A stretch of DNA of 64,000 nucleotides from Mobilisporobacter senegalensis. Its GTDB lineage: Bacteria > Bacillota > Clostridia > Lachnospirales > Lachnospiraceae. The stretch is from contig NZ_RJVG01000003.1 of the NCBI RefSeq assembly GCF_003752155.1, positions 248,001 through 312,000 of the forward strand, given 5' to 3'. The notes under the pieces are model-generated. The model did no database searches. It was not told where the DNA came from and was given only the letters and a program-made list of their open reading frames with translations. The translations under genes and the position numbers were made by a program. Below are positions 9,592 through 18,509 of the stretch, one piece after another (position 1 is the stretch's first letter; each line of letters starts with the position of its first letter).

Positions 9592-10086
9592 TTATCGGGT
9601 AAAGCCCAGGAAAGATAATATCTCTTCCTGTTTTTTCTCCATAATAAGTCTTTCTTCATCCACCATATGGTCATAACCAAATAAATGAAGCATACTGTGT
9701 GCAGTTAAGAAAGCTAACTCTCTTTCAACAGAATGACCGTACAATGCTGCTTGTTCCATTACCTTCTCTACAGATATAATAATATCCCCTAAAAGTAATT
9801 CCCCTGTATCCGGATTAAAATTGTCATTGGAATCTTCTAAACCATTAAAATCAGATGGCATATTATATTCGATCATTGGAAAAGATAATACATCCGTAGG
9901 ATGATCGATTCCACGATACTCTTGATTAATAACTTTTATTTCGTCATTATTTGTCAATATACAATTTACTTCCACTTCATACGGACAAGATTCATAATCT
10001 ATAGATTCATTTATGACTTTCGTCATAATTTCTCTGTAATCACAATCCAGTTCTATATCTGTTTCATATTCATAATTAAATGTCAT
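9592..10086 (-). CDS. ybeY: rRNA maturation endoribonuclease YbeY
   Basis: Zinc-dependent endoribonuclease involved in 16S rRNA 3'-end maturation and ribosome quality control. The 164-residue protein carries the family signature H130-S-M-L-H134-L-F-G-Y-D-H140, the three zinc ligands, preceded by ERELAFLTA, and an upstream RGIDHPTDVLSFP motif near residue 58. An acidic insert (GLEDSNDNFNPDTGE) lies between the two. It is downstream of the PgpH-like and PhoH genes, the conserved Firmicute order. GGGAGAG precedes the ATG. Confidence 0.95.
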   Translation of the reverse strand: MTFNYEYETDIELDCDYREIMTKVINESIDYESCPYEVEVNCILTNNDEIKVINQEYRGIDHPTDVLSFPMIEYNMPSDFNGLEDSNDNFNPDTGELLLGDIIISVEKVMEQAALYGHSVERELAFLTAHSMLHLFGYDHMVDEERLIMEKKQEEILSFLGFTR

Positions 10087-10095
10087 AATCTCTCC

Positions 10096-11376
10096 CTATT
10101 TATTACTCTGCATGAATTCATCAATATAATATTTTTTTAAGATCTTAAGCTCTTCATTTGATAATCCGGATTCTTCAAAATTGTTCTTCGATAAACGTAA
10201 TGAAAATATGCCGTCAATTAATTTACTGTTAGAAATATTCTTTGACTCTTTCATACTCTTCATTGCATCCATGGAAGCTATAATACTATCTGTAATCATG
10301 ACAATAGCTGCTTCTTTTGATTCAGGGTTTCCAAATTTTAAATTATGTTGTTTCACAATATCAATTACATCCTCCGGGAACTGATATTCTTCTAATAATT
10401 TCACACCATCTACTATGTAATCCTTACCGATAATCCGTCCAATCTTGCTATACATTCCTCCGGCTCTTGTAAGTTTTTCATCTGCATTTATTTTTTCTGC
10501 CGCACCATAAGATATATCGCTGATATATTTTGATCTTTCATATAATTTCTTTGAGAATTCCTTAAGCCTTAATAATAGTTCATGATTTTCATCTAAAATT
10601 TCATTTAATCTTTCTTCTTTCCATACCTTTAATGTATCATCAGGATAAGCGACCACTTTCTCTGCTTCTTCTTTTTCTGTTTCCTCTTTCATTGGGATTA
10701 TTTGTTCTGTATTATTCTTATTATTCTTTTCGTAGATTCTTGATACCATAAAAGCAATCCCAAATAGCATTATACCGCTGATCACAGAGTACACTATATT
10801 ATTATCAATTGTATTTTGTGTCATAAAATTATTCATAATAACGATCAGAGTTATATCAGAAGAAAGAAATATAACAAGAGCATAACCAATTTTCTTAACA
10901 TCTAAAATATATTTTGATAAAATACAACCTATTGCTCCTAAAATAAAATTATACATAAGACTGTCAATGGATCGGTCTGCATTTACGCTTAACATAAAGG
11001 AAAAAAGCAAATGAAAGCTAAGACCAAAATTAGCATCAATTAACATAGCGATGACCATTGGCCCTATCAACCATAGATTATACATATTAAATTTGAAGGA
11101 AAGCATAATACATGCCAGAGAAAATAAATAGGATGCTATAACTATAAAAAGATTCTTTGAATTGTCTAAAAATCTTACACGATTCTCTTTCGCATAGAAT
11201 ATTAAAATGGTTACTAATACAATGGATAGTAAATTAAATTTTAATATTTCATATAAATCATCTTTATTTAAAAACCCCGTTATAGTTACGGCACAGATAG
11301 TTAACAGATAAAGAATTTTTGCTATCTGCCTCAGATACTTCCCGGTATCAGGGGGATTCTTTTGTACATCTTCCAT
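10096..11376 (-). CDS. PgpH-like membrane protein with degenerate HD domain
   Basis: A 426-residue protein in the position held by pgpH (yqfF, c-di-AMP phosphodiesterase) in the phoH-yqfF-ybeY cluster. It begins with a short cytosolic tail, then about seven to eight hydrophobic spans (residues 20-220), without the large extracellular 7TMR-HDED domain of PgpH. The cytosolic C-terminus (about 250-426) aligns by eye with the PgpH HD domain: GAAEKINADEKLTRAGGMYSKIGR, VDGVKLLEEYQFPEDVIDIVKQH and KEAAIVMITDSIIASMDA. The metal-binding HD pair expected in (Y)HDIGK reads SKIGR and the earlier histidine of the family is not present, so catalysis is unlikely. It may be a regulatory pseudo-enzyme. Function is inferred from synteny. 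Confidence 0.72.
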   Translation of the reverse strand: MEDVQKNPPDTGKYLRQIAKILYLLTICAVTITGFLNKDDLYEILKFNLLSIVLVTILIFYAKENRVRFLDNSKNLFIVIASYLFSLACIMLSFKFNMYNLWLIGPMVIAMLIDANFGLSFHLLFSFMLSVNADRSIDSLMYNFILGAIGCILSKYILDVKKIGYALVIFLSSDITLIVIMNNFMTQNTIDNNIVYSVISGIMLFGIAFMVSRIYEKNNKNNTEQIIPMKEETEKEEAEKVVAYPDDTLKVWKEERLNEILDENHELLLRLKEFSKKLYERSKYISDISYGAAEKINADEKLTRAGGMYSKIGRIIGKDYIVDGVKLLEEYQFPEDVIDIVKQHNLKFGNPESKEAAIVMITDSIIASMDAMKSMKESKNISNSKLIDGIFSLRLSKNNFEESGLSNEELKILKKYYIDEFMQSNK

Positions 11377-11391
11377 CTATTTAAACTCCAA

Positions 11392-12423
11392 TCATTGTTT
11401 ATTATATTTTGTTTTTAATACACGCTTATTCCCTTTTAAGTATTTCTTTTTATCATCATTCTTTTGATGTTTGTCTTCATATGCGTCGTAAGCTTTTACG
11501 ATTTTTTGAACAAGAGGATGTCTCACAACATCCTGGCTTGTTAAATATGAGAAACCTATATCATCAATTTTACTTAAAACCCGGATTGCACTATCAAGTC
11601 CGGAAGTAGCTCCTGTTGGCAAATCTTTTTGAGTTAAGTCACCTGTTACAATCACCTTTGAGCCGAATCCGATACGGGTTAAAAACATTTTCATCTGAGC
11701 AGGTGTTGTATTCTGTGCTTCATCTAAAATAATAAAAGCATTATCAAGGGTTCTTCCACGCATATATGCCAAAGGCGCTACCTCAATAAGCCCTTTTTCC
11801 GTATTCTTTAAATATCCTTCCGGGCCCATGATCTGATATAGGGCATCATAAAGGGGTCTCAGATATGGATCGACCTTACTCTGTAAATCTCCCGGTAAAA
11901 ATCCTAATTTCTCTCCTGCTTCAATCGCTGGCCTTGTTAATATAATTTTGCTTACTTCATCATTCTTAAAAGCGTTAATAGCCATTGCCATTGCCAGGTA
12001 TGTTTTACCTGTACCGGCAGGTCCAATTCCAAAAACAATCATCTTCTTACGAATTTGATCCACATATGCTTTTTGTCCCAGGGTCTTTGGCTTAATCGGC
12101 TTTCCGCTAATAGTATGACAGATAAGATCCTCATCAATTTTTATAATTTCTTCTTCTTTGTCTTCAAGGCATAAAGATAAAGCGTAGTTGACGTTTTGCT
12201 CGGTTATCTCATTCCCTCTCTTTGAGAGTTCTATAAGCTGTACAAATACGCTTTTTGCCTTTACTATATTACTATTCTCTCCAATTACTTTAATTTCACC
12301 GTTTCTAGCTACAATTGTAACATTCAAGGTTCTTTCAATAATTTTTATATATTCATCAAACTTACCAAATAAATTTCTTTCATGTTCTGTAGGAATATCA
12401 ATTATCGTCTCCACTAAGCTCAT
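11392..12423 (-). CDS. phoH: PhoH-like ATPase (YbeZ type)
   Basis: A 343-residue cytosolic P-loop ATPase of the PhoH/YbeZ family, which works with YbeY in RNA metabolism. An N-terminal KH-like region (to about 110) is followed by the Walker A motif GPAGTGKTYLAMAMA near 135-150, the RPAIEAGEKLGFLPGDL motif, Walker B AFIILDEAQNTTPAQMKMFLTR and the TGDLTQ sensor. The frame is open to 12456, inside yqfD; the ATG at 12423 matches the family N-terminus MSLVETII and overlaps the yqfD end by 26 bases. Its GGAGG is about 12 bases away, longer than ideal, so a CTG 9 bases upstream is a possible alternative. Confidence 0.92.
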   Translation of the reverse strand: MSLVETIIDIPTEHERNLFGKFDEYIKIIERTLNVTIVARNGEIKVIGENSNIVKAKSVFVQLIELSKRGNEITEQNVNYALSLCLEDKEEEIIKIDEDLICHTISGKPIKPKTLGQKAYVDQIRKKMIVFGIGPAGTGKTYLAMAMAINAFKNDEVSKIILTRPAIEAGEKLGFLPGDLQSKVDPYLRPLYDALYQIMGPEGYLKNTEKGLIEVAPLAYMRGRTLDNAFIILDEAQNTTPAQMKMFLTRIGFGSKVIVTGDLTQKDLPTGATSGLDSAIRVLSKIDDIGFSYLTSQDVVRHPLVQKIVKAYDAYEDKHQKNDDKKKYLKGNKRVLKTKYNKQ

Positions 12424-13639
12424 CTGTTTCAGTAATCCTCCACTCACTATCATCAATTGCTTGTTCTTTTATTGCACTTTCTTCAACAATTATTTTACCA
12501 CTTGCAATACAAGTATCTTTTTTTATTGCTATTTTCACATTATTCTCAATAACAACTACTCCTTTATCGGTCAATTTACTGATAAAAAGATCTAATTTAT
12601 CCTGTACTATTTTTTTTGCTTCTTCTTCAGAATATATACTGTTATCTTCAAGATATTCTCTATATTCAGTCACATGAAAAATAACAGGCAGATAAAAATT
12701 TTCACCCAATTTTATATTATTATCATTTACAATTATATCATATTTATTATACCTTTTTAAAGGTTTATATAAAATAATTTTTCTGTTGAATATGCTAATT
12801 GCATAACCTTTTTTTGTTTTTAATGTGTAATCTTTTTTTATGTAATCCAGAGGTAGTGAGTCGTTATAATTATATACCGTTTTCATTCTCACATCCGCAT
12901 CAGAGGGAACCACCTCTTTATTAATAATTTCTGTATTATCCCGTATTATTTCTATAATTCCAGATACAATAATATCTCCTTTTTTAACAATACTACCGAT
13001 TTTAACCTTAGGAGTTCCTTTCCTTGTAACAATGGATGTAATGATACCGTCTTTGGTCGCTATAATATGGTGAGGTTCTTCTTTTTTCTCTTTTATATCT
13101 AATATATTGGTTTCTGTAATTTTTAATAATAATCTGGTGCCTCTGATTTCTGCGGATACCCATCCTATATCTACATATTGTTTCCTGAGCTTTTCCTCAA
13201 TTGTCTGGCAATTGACATTTCTTTTTAAAACACCACTATAAACTCCCTGGCTATCTAAATATTCTAAAATCACTTCTTTTGTATTGGTATACTCCCCTTC
13301 TATGCTGATATCCCAAATAAATAGGGACAAGCTATATAATATGATCACACATAAAAAAATCCCTATCAAAAAGAATTTTCTTTTTTTGCCCCGATTCATT
13401 AAAAATGGAAAGCCAAATCTTTTTATAATAAAAGGCCTTGTTCTCGTTTTTTTTACAATGGGCCTCAATTTCTTGAACCCTTTTACGCTTATATAAAATT
13501 CATATCCCGTGGATATTTTTTTTAGCTTCCAGATCAATATGTTATTATTACTGCATAAATTTATAAATCGTTCCGGTGAATATCCTTTTATTTCCACTAA
13601 CAGATAACCGGAGAACCATCTTAATAATTTAATAAGCAA
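12398..13639 (-). CDS. yqfD: Sporulation protein YqfD
   Basis: YqfD (SpoIV-type family) is a membrane protein of the mother cell during sporulation in Bacillus, found in nearly all endospore formers. This protein is about 413 residues: an N-terminal region of roughly 85 residues (LIKLLRWFSGYLLVEIKGYSPERFINLC), one membrane span near 92-112 (KFFLIGIFLCVIILYSLSLFIW), then a large external part with a GIIEIIRDNTEI-like segment and lysine-rich repeats. The frame starts with GTG at 13660, but AAGGAGG lies inside those first codons and points 7 bases on to TTG at 13639. It follows yqfC and precedes phoH, the conserved spore-former order. Confidence 0.9.
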   Translation of the reverse strand: MLIKLLRWFSGYLLVEIKGYSPERFINLCSNNNILIWKLKKISTGYEFYISVKGFKKLRPIVKKTRTRPFIIKRFGFPFLMNRGKKRKFFLIGIFLCVIILYSLSLFIWDISIEGEYTNTKEVILEYLDSQGVYSGVLKRNVNCQTIEEKLRKQYVDIGWVSAEIRGTRLLLKITETNILDIKEKKEEPHHIIATKDGIITSIVTRKGTPKVKIGSIVKKGDIIVSGIIEIIRDNTEIINKEVVPSDADVRMKTVYNYNDSLPLDYIKKDYTLKTKKGYAISIFNRKIILYKPLKRYNKYDIIVNDNNIKLGENFYLPVIFHVTEYREYLEDNSIYSEEEAKKIVQDKLDLFISKLTDKGVVVIENNVKIAIKKDTCIASGKIIVEESAIKEQAIDDSEWRITETDELSGDDN

Positions 13640-13674
13640 AACTTTCCCTCCTTCTTGCACACCAGTAGCCTGTA

Positions 13675-14040
13675 TTATCTATAACTAATTGTATTAATAA
13701 TCCCAGAAATCTGCATCTCGTCATTGGTATAATAGTCGATATTTAAATTACTTCCTTCAATACACACTTTACAAAGCTTTGTTTGTATTTTTATAACTTT
13801 TCCTGTATATTCTATAATTCCTTTATAATTTTCAACATAGATTTGATTTCTCCCTGTAGCCGTAACAATAGGAGCTCCTGCTAATATATCTGCAGGAAGC
13901 TTCAACTGGCTAGAAAGTGTTTCCAGATAATTTTCTTTTTCAACTGGGCTGGTCTTTTTCATGGATTTCTCGAATTGACTGTAGATAGAGCTGTTTGATT
14001 TTTTAAATTTATCATGATTAGATTTGAATTTTTTCTTCAT
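13675..14040 (-). CDS. yqfC: Sporulation protein YqfC
   Basis: A 121-residue protein of the YabP/YqfC family, expressed in the mother cell of spore formers. The N-terminal 35 residues are very basic (KKKFKSNHDKFKKSNS), an unusual extension compared with the roughly 95-residue B. subtilis protein. The conserved core runs from LPADILAGAPIVTATGRNQIYVENYKG to ISGIINTISY. It sits immediately upstream of yqfD, as in other endospore formers. RNA polymerase sigma-E control would be expected from known biology, but I could not place a convincing sigma-E promoter upstream. Confidence 0.85.
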   Translation of the reverse strand: MKKKFKSNHDKFKKSNSSIYSQFEKSMKKTSPVEKENYLETLSSQLKLPADILAGAPIVTATGRNQIYVENYKGIIEYTGKVIKIQTKLCKVCIEGSNLNIDYYTNDEMQISGIINTISYR

Positions 14041-14177
14041 AAATAACCTCTTTATTTCTGATAAATTATACAGATTTCCTTCTATATAGTTCAGAAAATT
14101 TTATAGTATACTATTAATAATTTATGATAATAGTAATTCTTTTAGAATATTTTTAGAGGCTAACTTTATACAAATTA

Positions 14178-14211
14178 AAAAAGTCCTTAATCATAAAAAT
14201 GATTAAGGACC
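14178..14211 (-). terminator. Intrinsic terminator after rpsU
   Basis: A perfect 12-bp stem, GTCCTTAATCAT against ATGATTAAGGAC, with a TTTT loop (minus strand) and a run of six Ts right after. It stands 20 bases beyond the rpsU stop codon. Confidence 0.92.
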
Positions 14212-14231
14212 ATCTAAGCTTACCAAAACTA

Positions 14232-14408
14232 TTATTTAAATTTACGTTTTCTAGCAGCCTCTGATTTCTTTTTGCGTCTTACGCTTGGCTTTTCATAATG
14301 CTCTCTTTTACGTATTTCTTGTTGAATACCTGCCTTTGCACAGTTTCTCTTGAATCGACGTAGAGCACTATCTAAAGTTTCATTGTCTTTTACGATAACA
14401 TTTGACAT
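14232..14408 (-). CDS. rpsU: 30S ribosomal protein S21
   Basis: A 58-residue basic ribosomal protein of the small subunit. The sequence [21 protein letters not shown], followed by [25 protein letters not shown], is canonical bS21. The open frame continues 17 codons upstream, but the ATG at 14408 gives the family N-terminus and follows an AGGTGTGAG site. It is a single-gene unit with a strong promoter about 90 bases upstream and a strong terminator. In other Firmicutes rpsU is often beside yqeY; here it is between alaS and the yqfC cluster. Confidence 0.97.
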   Translation of the reverse strand: MSNVIVKDNETLDSALRRFKRNCAKAGIQQEIRKREHYEKPSVRRKKKSEAARKRKFK

Positions 14409-14495
14409 AGTCTCACACCTAACCTCCCTCCAGTTGTGTATTGTGCATAAACAACTCATACAACTGTTTGGGTATTTTTGAATTGCACTATTAAG

Positions 14496-14523
14496 ATTAT
14501 AGCATAAATTTTTAATTCGTCAA
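14496..14523 (-). promoter_or_regulatory. Sigma-A promoter of rpsU
   Basis: On the minus strand TTGACG, a 16-base spacer ending in TGC (extended -10), and TATAAT. Predicted start near 14489, giving a leader of about 80 bases before the rpsU ATG. Confidence 0.8.
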
Positions 14524-14601
14524 CTATTTTTACTATATTTATACAAGAATTTTGTCCTAAATAGAATTAGTATTAAAAAATATACCTTTTCTATTTAGCT
14601 C

Positions 14602-17241
14602 TTATTTTAACTGGCCTTTTAATATCTCGCTTACTTTACCAATTGCAGTATCAATTCCTGCTGGATTTTTACCACCGGCCTGAGCCATATTAGGGCGTCC
14701 ACCGCCGCCACCTCCAACGAAAGATGCGATTTCTTTGATCAGATTACCTGCATGAGCACCTTTTGCCATTGGACCATCTGTTGCCATTGCAAGAAGTGAC
14801 ACCTTATCTTCCATTGTAGATGCAAGAACGATTACTCCTTCTCCTAATTTATCTTTTAATTGATCCCCAAGATTACGAAGTCCATTCATATCAATGTCAG
14901 GGACTTTAGCAGCCAGTAATTTTACTCCATCCACATCAACCACCTGGTCCATAACATCACCAAGTGCATCTTTGGCTAATTTATTCTTTAATTTCTCATT
15001 TTCAGAATGAAGTGCTTTTACCTCTTCCTGTAATGCTTCGATCTTCTTCGTTAATTCAGCCGGTTCTGTCTTGGCAATTTTTGCTGCAATATTCAATTCT
15101 TTTTCAATTTCTCTATAATATTCAAATACACCTGTACCTGTCAATGCTTCAATTCTTCTCACACCAGCTGCAATACCAGTCTCTGACAATATTTTAAAAG
15201 TGGTAATAGAACCTGTATTCCTTACATGAGTACCGCCACAAAGTTCCTTGCTGAATTCTCCCATGGATATAACTCTGACAGTTTCACCGTATTTTTCACC
15301 AAACAGTGCCATAGCTCCCGTCTTTTTCGCTTCATCGATTGTCATAAGCTCTGTCTTTACTGATAAATCAGCCATAATTTCCCGGTTAACAATTTCTTCT
15401 ACTTTCTCGATTTCTTCTTTTGTCAATCCGGAGAAATGAGTGAAATCAAAACGTAAACGTTCACTTGATACAAGGGAACCAGCCTGTTCGACATGAGGAC
15501 CCAGGACTGTTTTTAAAGCTTTTTGTAAAAGGTGAGTCGCACTATGATTTTTGCCGGTCGCAATTCTTCTTTCACTATCAACCACTAAAGTAACATTCTC
15601 ATTCAGTTTAAAGATACCTTGCGTTACCACTCCAACATGTCCGATCTTACCGCCTTGAAGTTTAATTGTATCGTTTACAATGAATTCAGCATTCGTAGTT
15701 TTAATAATACCAGTATCCGCAACCTGACCACCGCTTGTTGCATAGAAAGGAGTTTCATCTACTATGATTGTTCCCTCCTGACCTGCAATCAATTCCTCTA
15801 CAATATCAGTTTCAGTTGTTAATACTAAGATCTTTGAGGAATATTCTAAATAATCATAACCTACAAATTCAGATGTAATCGATGGATCGATCTGCTGATA
15901 TACGGTAACGTCCGCTCCCATATAATTAGTTGTGCTACGGGCATTTCTTGCTGTTTGTCTTTGGACATTCATAGCTTCATTAAATCCAGCTTCATCAACA
16001 CTGAATCCTTTTTCTTCAAGAATTTCTTTTGTCAGATCCAGAGGGAATCCATAGGTATCATATAATTTAAATGCATCTTCACCAGATAATACTTTTCCAT
16101 CTGATTTGTTAAGTTCTTCTTCAAGTTCAGATAAGATATTTAAACCTTGATCGATTGTCTTATTAAAGTTGTCTTCTTCAATCGTTAATAGTTTGAAAAT
16201 ATAATCTTTCTTCTCCTCTAATTCAGGATAACCATCTTTTGAAGTTTCAATTACAGTTTTACTAAGGGTTGCAAGGAATCTTCCTTCAACACCAAGTAAT
16301 CTGCCATGACGTGCTGCACGTCTTAATAATCTTCTAAGAACATATCCTCTTCCTTCATTAGATGGAATAATACCGTCAGAAATCATAAATGTAACAGAAC
16401 GGATATGATCTGTAATCAATCGAATTGAGATATCTTTATTTGCATCTTCCTGATATGTTATATGCGCAATTTCACATACTTTATCCCTTAACGCTTTAAT
16501 TGTATCTACATCAAAAATAGATGGAACATCCTGAACGATTGTTGCAAGTCTCTCAAGCCCCATACCTGTATCAATATTCTTTTGTTCCAGTTCTGTGTAA
16601 TTACCATTACCATCACTTTCAAACTGAGTGAATACATTATTCCATACTTCAATATAACGGTCACATTCACAACCTACGGTACATCCTGGTTCACCGCAAC
16701 CATACTTTTCACCCCGGTCGTAATAAATCTCTGAACATGGACCACAAGGACCAGCTCCATGTTCCCAGAAATTATCTGCTTTTCCAAAACGGAAGATTCT
16801 CTCCGGTGCAATTCCGATCTCTTTATTCCATATATCAAAAGCTTCATCATCTTCTTCATATACAGACGGATAAAGTCTGTCTGGATCAAGCCCAACTACT
16901 TCTGTAAAAAATTCCCACGACCAGGCAATTGCTTCATTCTTGAAATAATCTCCAAAAGAAAAATTACCCAACATCTCAAAAAAAGTACCATGGCGAGCTG
17001 TTTTACCGACATTTTCAATATCTCCAGTACGAATACATTTCTGGCAAGTGGTTACTCTCTTTCTTGGTGGTATCTCTTGTCCTGTAAAATATGGCTTTAG
17101 AGGTGCCATTCCTGAATTAATTAATAATAAACTTTTGTCATTATGTGGAACTAAAGAAAAACTGTTCATTTTAAGATGATCTTTGCTTTCAAAGAAATCT
17201 AAAAACATTTTTCTTAATTCATTAAGTCCGTACTGTTTCAC
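14602..17241 (-). CDS. alaS: Alanyl-tRNA synthetase
   Basis: Charges tRNA-Ala and edits mischarged Ser/Gly. The 879-residue protein is full length: class II catalytic domain (LNELRKMFLDFFESKDHL, RVTTCQKCIRTGDIENVG, GRGYVLRRLLRRAARHG), the editing domain with HSATHLLQKAL (HxxxH zinc ligands) and ELCGGTHVRNTG, a coiled coil near 700-740, and a C-terminal DHHA1 domain with the glycine-rich SFVGGGGGGRPNMAQAGG. The frame opens at 17265 with codons that spell AGGAGG; that site is 9 bases before GTG at 17241, the most likely start (VKQYGLNELRK). No T-box was found in the leader. Confidence 0.97.
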   Translation of the reverse strand: MKQYGLNELRKMFLDFFESKDHLKMNSFSLVPHNDKSLLLINSGMAPLKPYFTGQEIPPRKRVTTCQKCIRTGDIENVGKTARHGTFFEMLGNFSFGDYFKNEAIAWSWEFFTEVVGLDPDRLYPSVYEEDDEAFDIWNKEIGIAPERIFRFGKADNFWEHGAGPCGPCSEIYYDRGEKYGCGEPGCTVGCECDRYIEVWNNVFTQFESDGNGNYTELEQKNIDTGMGLERLATIVQDVPSIFDVDTIKALRDKVCEIAHITYQEDANKDISIRLITDHIRSVTFMISDGIIPSNEGRGYVLRRLLRRAARHGRLLGVEGRFLATLSKTVIETSKDGYPELEEKKDYIFKLLTIEEDNFNKTIDQGLNILSELEEELNKSDGKVLSGEDAFKLYDTYGFPLDLTKEILEEKGFSVDEAGFNEAMNVQRQTARNARSTTNYMGADVTVYQQIDPSITSEFVGYDYLEYSSKILVLTTETDIVEELIAGQEGTIIVDETPFYATSGGQVADTGIIKTTNAEFIVNDTIKLQGGKIGHVGVVTQGIFKLNENVTLVVDSERRIATGKNHSATHLLQKALKTVLGPHVEQAGSLVSSERLRFDFTHFSGLTKEEIEKVEEIVNREIMADLSVKTELMTIDEAKKTGAMALFGEKYGETVRVISMGEFSKELCGGTHVRNTGSITTFKILSETGIAAGVRRIEALTGTGVFEYYREIEKELNIAAKIAKTEPAELTKKIEALQEEVKALHSENEKLKNKLAKDALGDVMDQVVDVDGVKLLAAKVPDIDMNGLRNLGDQLKDKLGEGVIVLASTMEDKVSLLAMATDGPMAKGAHAGNLIKEIASFVGGGGGGRPNMAQAGGKNPAGIDTAIGKVSEILKGQLK

Positions 17242-17335
17242 TATTATTTGCCTCCTAAGTATCATATATAAAGTTAAAACTTTACAAATTAGTATTTCTA
17301 CATCGTAAATTATACGTATATATTGCTAGTTATCT

Positions 17336-17364
17336 ATTATAAATATTAATTTAATTTTTGTCAA
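17336..17364 (-). promoter_or_regulatory. Consensus sigma-A promoter of alaS
   Basis: Perfect TTGACA and TATAAT hexamers with a 17-base spacer on the minus strand. Predicted start near 17329, leaving a leader of about 90 bases without T-box features. Confidence 0.88.
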
Positions 17365-17480
17365 TGAAACTGTGATTCATATATTTACATTATATGGTGT
17401 CTGTGCTAAACTAAATACAAGTTTGCTGTCAGCCAAATGCTGAATCTTTATTCCTCACATTCAACACGTGGAGGATACTT

Positions 17481-18482
17481 ATGTATAAAAAATTCTTATT
17501 ATCTGTCTTATTATGTTTTTCAGTAATAACTCTGTGTTCACCAAGTCAGGCCATATCGGCATATTCATTAAAATCCATCCCCTTTGTCATCCTGTCCAAC
17601 TATAGAGTGACCGCTGATATTGGTGAGGAATTCTATATTCTCGCAGTTACTTCCAATGGGAAAAAGCCTACATGGAAAAGCAGTGATTCAAAAATAGCTT
17701 CTGTTAATACCTACGGAAAAGTTATCACCAGGAAAGCCGGAGCAGCTACTATTACCGCTAAGATTAATAATGCAGAAGCCTCTTGTAAAATTACTGTGAA
17801 TAAAACTAAAATAGTCATTAGCGCCGGGAGCGCATCTATCGAACGGGACGAAACGGTGAGACTTTCTGCCACTACCTCAAATAACTCCCAGGTCATCTGG
17901 AAAAGCGAAAAAAGAAGCATTGCCATTGTGGATGAAAGAGGAAGGGTAACCGGCTTAAAACCTGGGCAGGCCACAATTACTGCTACTGCTGACGGCAGTA
18001 GTGCAACTTGCAAGATCACCGTAAAATCTCCAACAATAAAACTTAGCCAAACAACCATAAAACTATATCGTGGTCAATCAGCTAAGTTATCTGCTATCGT
18101 ATCTTCAAAAGTAAATCCCAAATGGAAAACAAATAAAAAAAGTATTGCTATCATCGATGAACAGGGAGTCATAACAGCACAAAAAAATGGAACTGCCATT
18201 ATATCAGCAACTGTGGATGACGTCACAAAAACCTGCGAGATCATTGTATTAAAACCTGATATTACTTTAAATCGAACAACTCTAAGTTTAAAGAAAGGAT
18301 CCAGTACTACTATTTCTGCAACTGTTTCTTCAGGTAACCTGCCTGTCTGGTCTTCCAGCAATCCTAATATTGTAAGGGTAAATTCATATGGAAAAATAAC
18401 AGCACTGGAAAAAGGAAAAGCCTATATCTATGTTTCTGAAGATGGAACAAAGGTAAGGTGTACAATTCAAGTAACAGAATAA
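17481..18482 (+). CDS. Secreted protein with four Big_2 Ig-like repeats
   Basis: A 333-residue exported protein. The signal peptide (MYKKFLLSVLLCFSVITLCS, cleavage probably after SQA near residue 25) is followed by four bacterial Ig-like (BIG2) repeats of about 75-80 residues, each with the pattern V..G....L.A........W.S....IA.V...G.ITA...G.A.ITA. and a closing ATCKITV strand. No catalytic or anchoring domain is present, so it is probably an adhesive or structural secreted protein. It is a lone plus-strand gene between two minus-strand operons, with GGAGG before the ATG; TTTACA-17-TAAACT near 17385 is a weak promoter candidate. It converges on the hisIE fusion gene with only 27 bases between stops. 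Confidence 0.85.
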   Translation: MYKKFLLSVLLCFSVITLCSPSQAISAYSLKSIPFVILSNYRVTADIGEEFYILAVTSNGKKPTWKSSDSKIASVNTYGKVITRKAGAATITAKINNAEASCKITVNKTKIVISAGSASIERDETVRLSATTSNNSQVIWKSEKRSIAIVDERGRVTGLKPGQATITATADGSSATCKITVKSPTIKLSQTTIKLYRGQSAKLSAIVSSKVNPKWKTNKKSIAIIDEQGVITAQKNGTAIISATVDDVTKTCEIIVLKPDITLNRTTLSLKKGSSTTISATVSSGNLPVWSSSNPNIVRVNSYGKITALEKGKAYIYVSEDGTKVRCTIQVTE

Positions 18483-18509
18483 TCAATGAGAGGAATAAAC
18501 AGCAAACTT

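Noticed and set aside
12188-12595. A 135-codon plus-strand open frame across the phoH/yqfD junction
   Set aside because: It is antisense to two conserved genes and its product is low-complexity hydrophobic sequence.
17242-17480. T-box riboswitch before alaS
   Set aside because: No AGGGTGG-type T-box or specifier stem could be found in the roughly 90-base leader.
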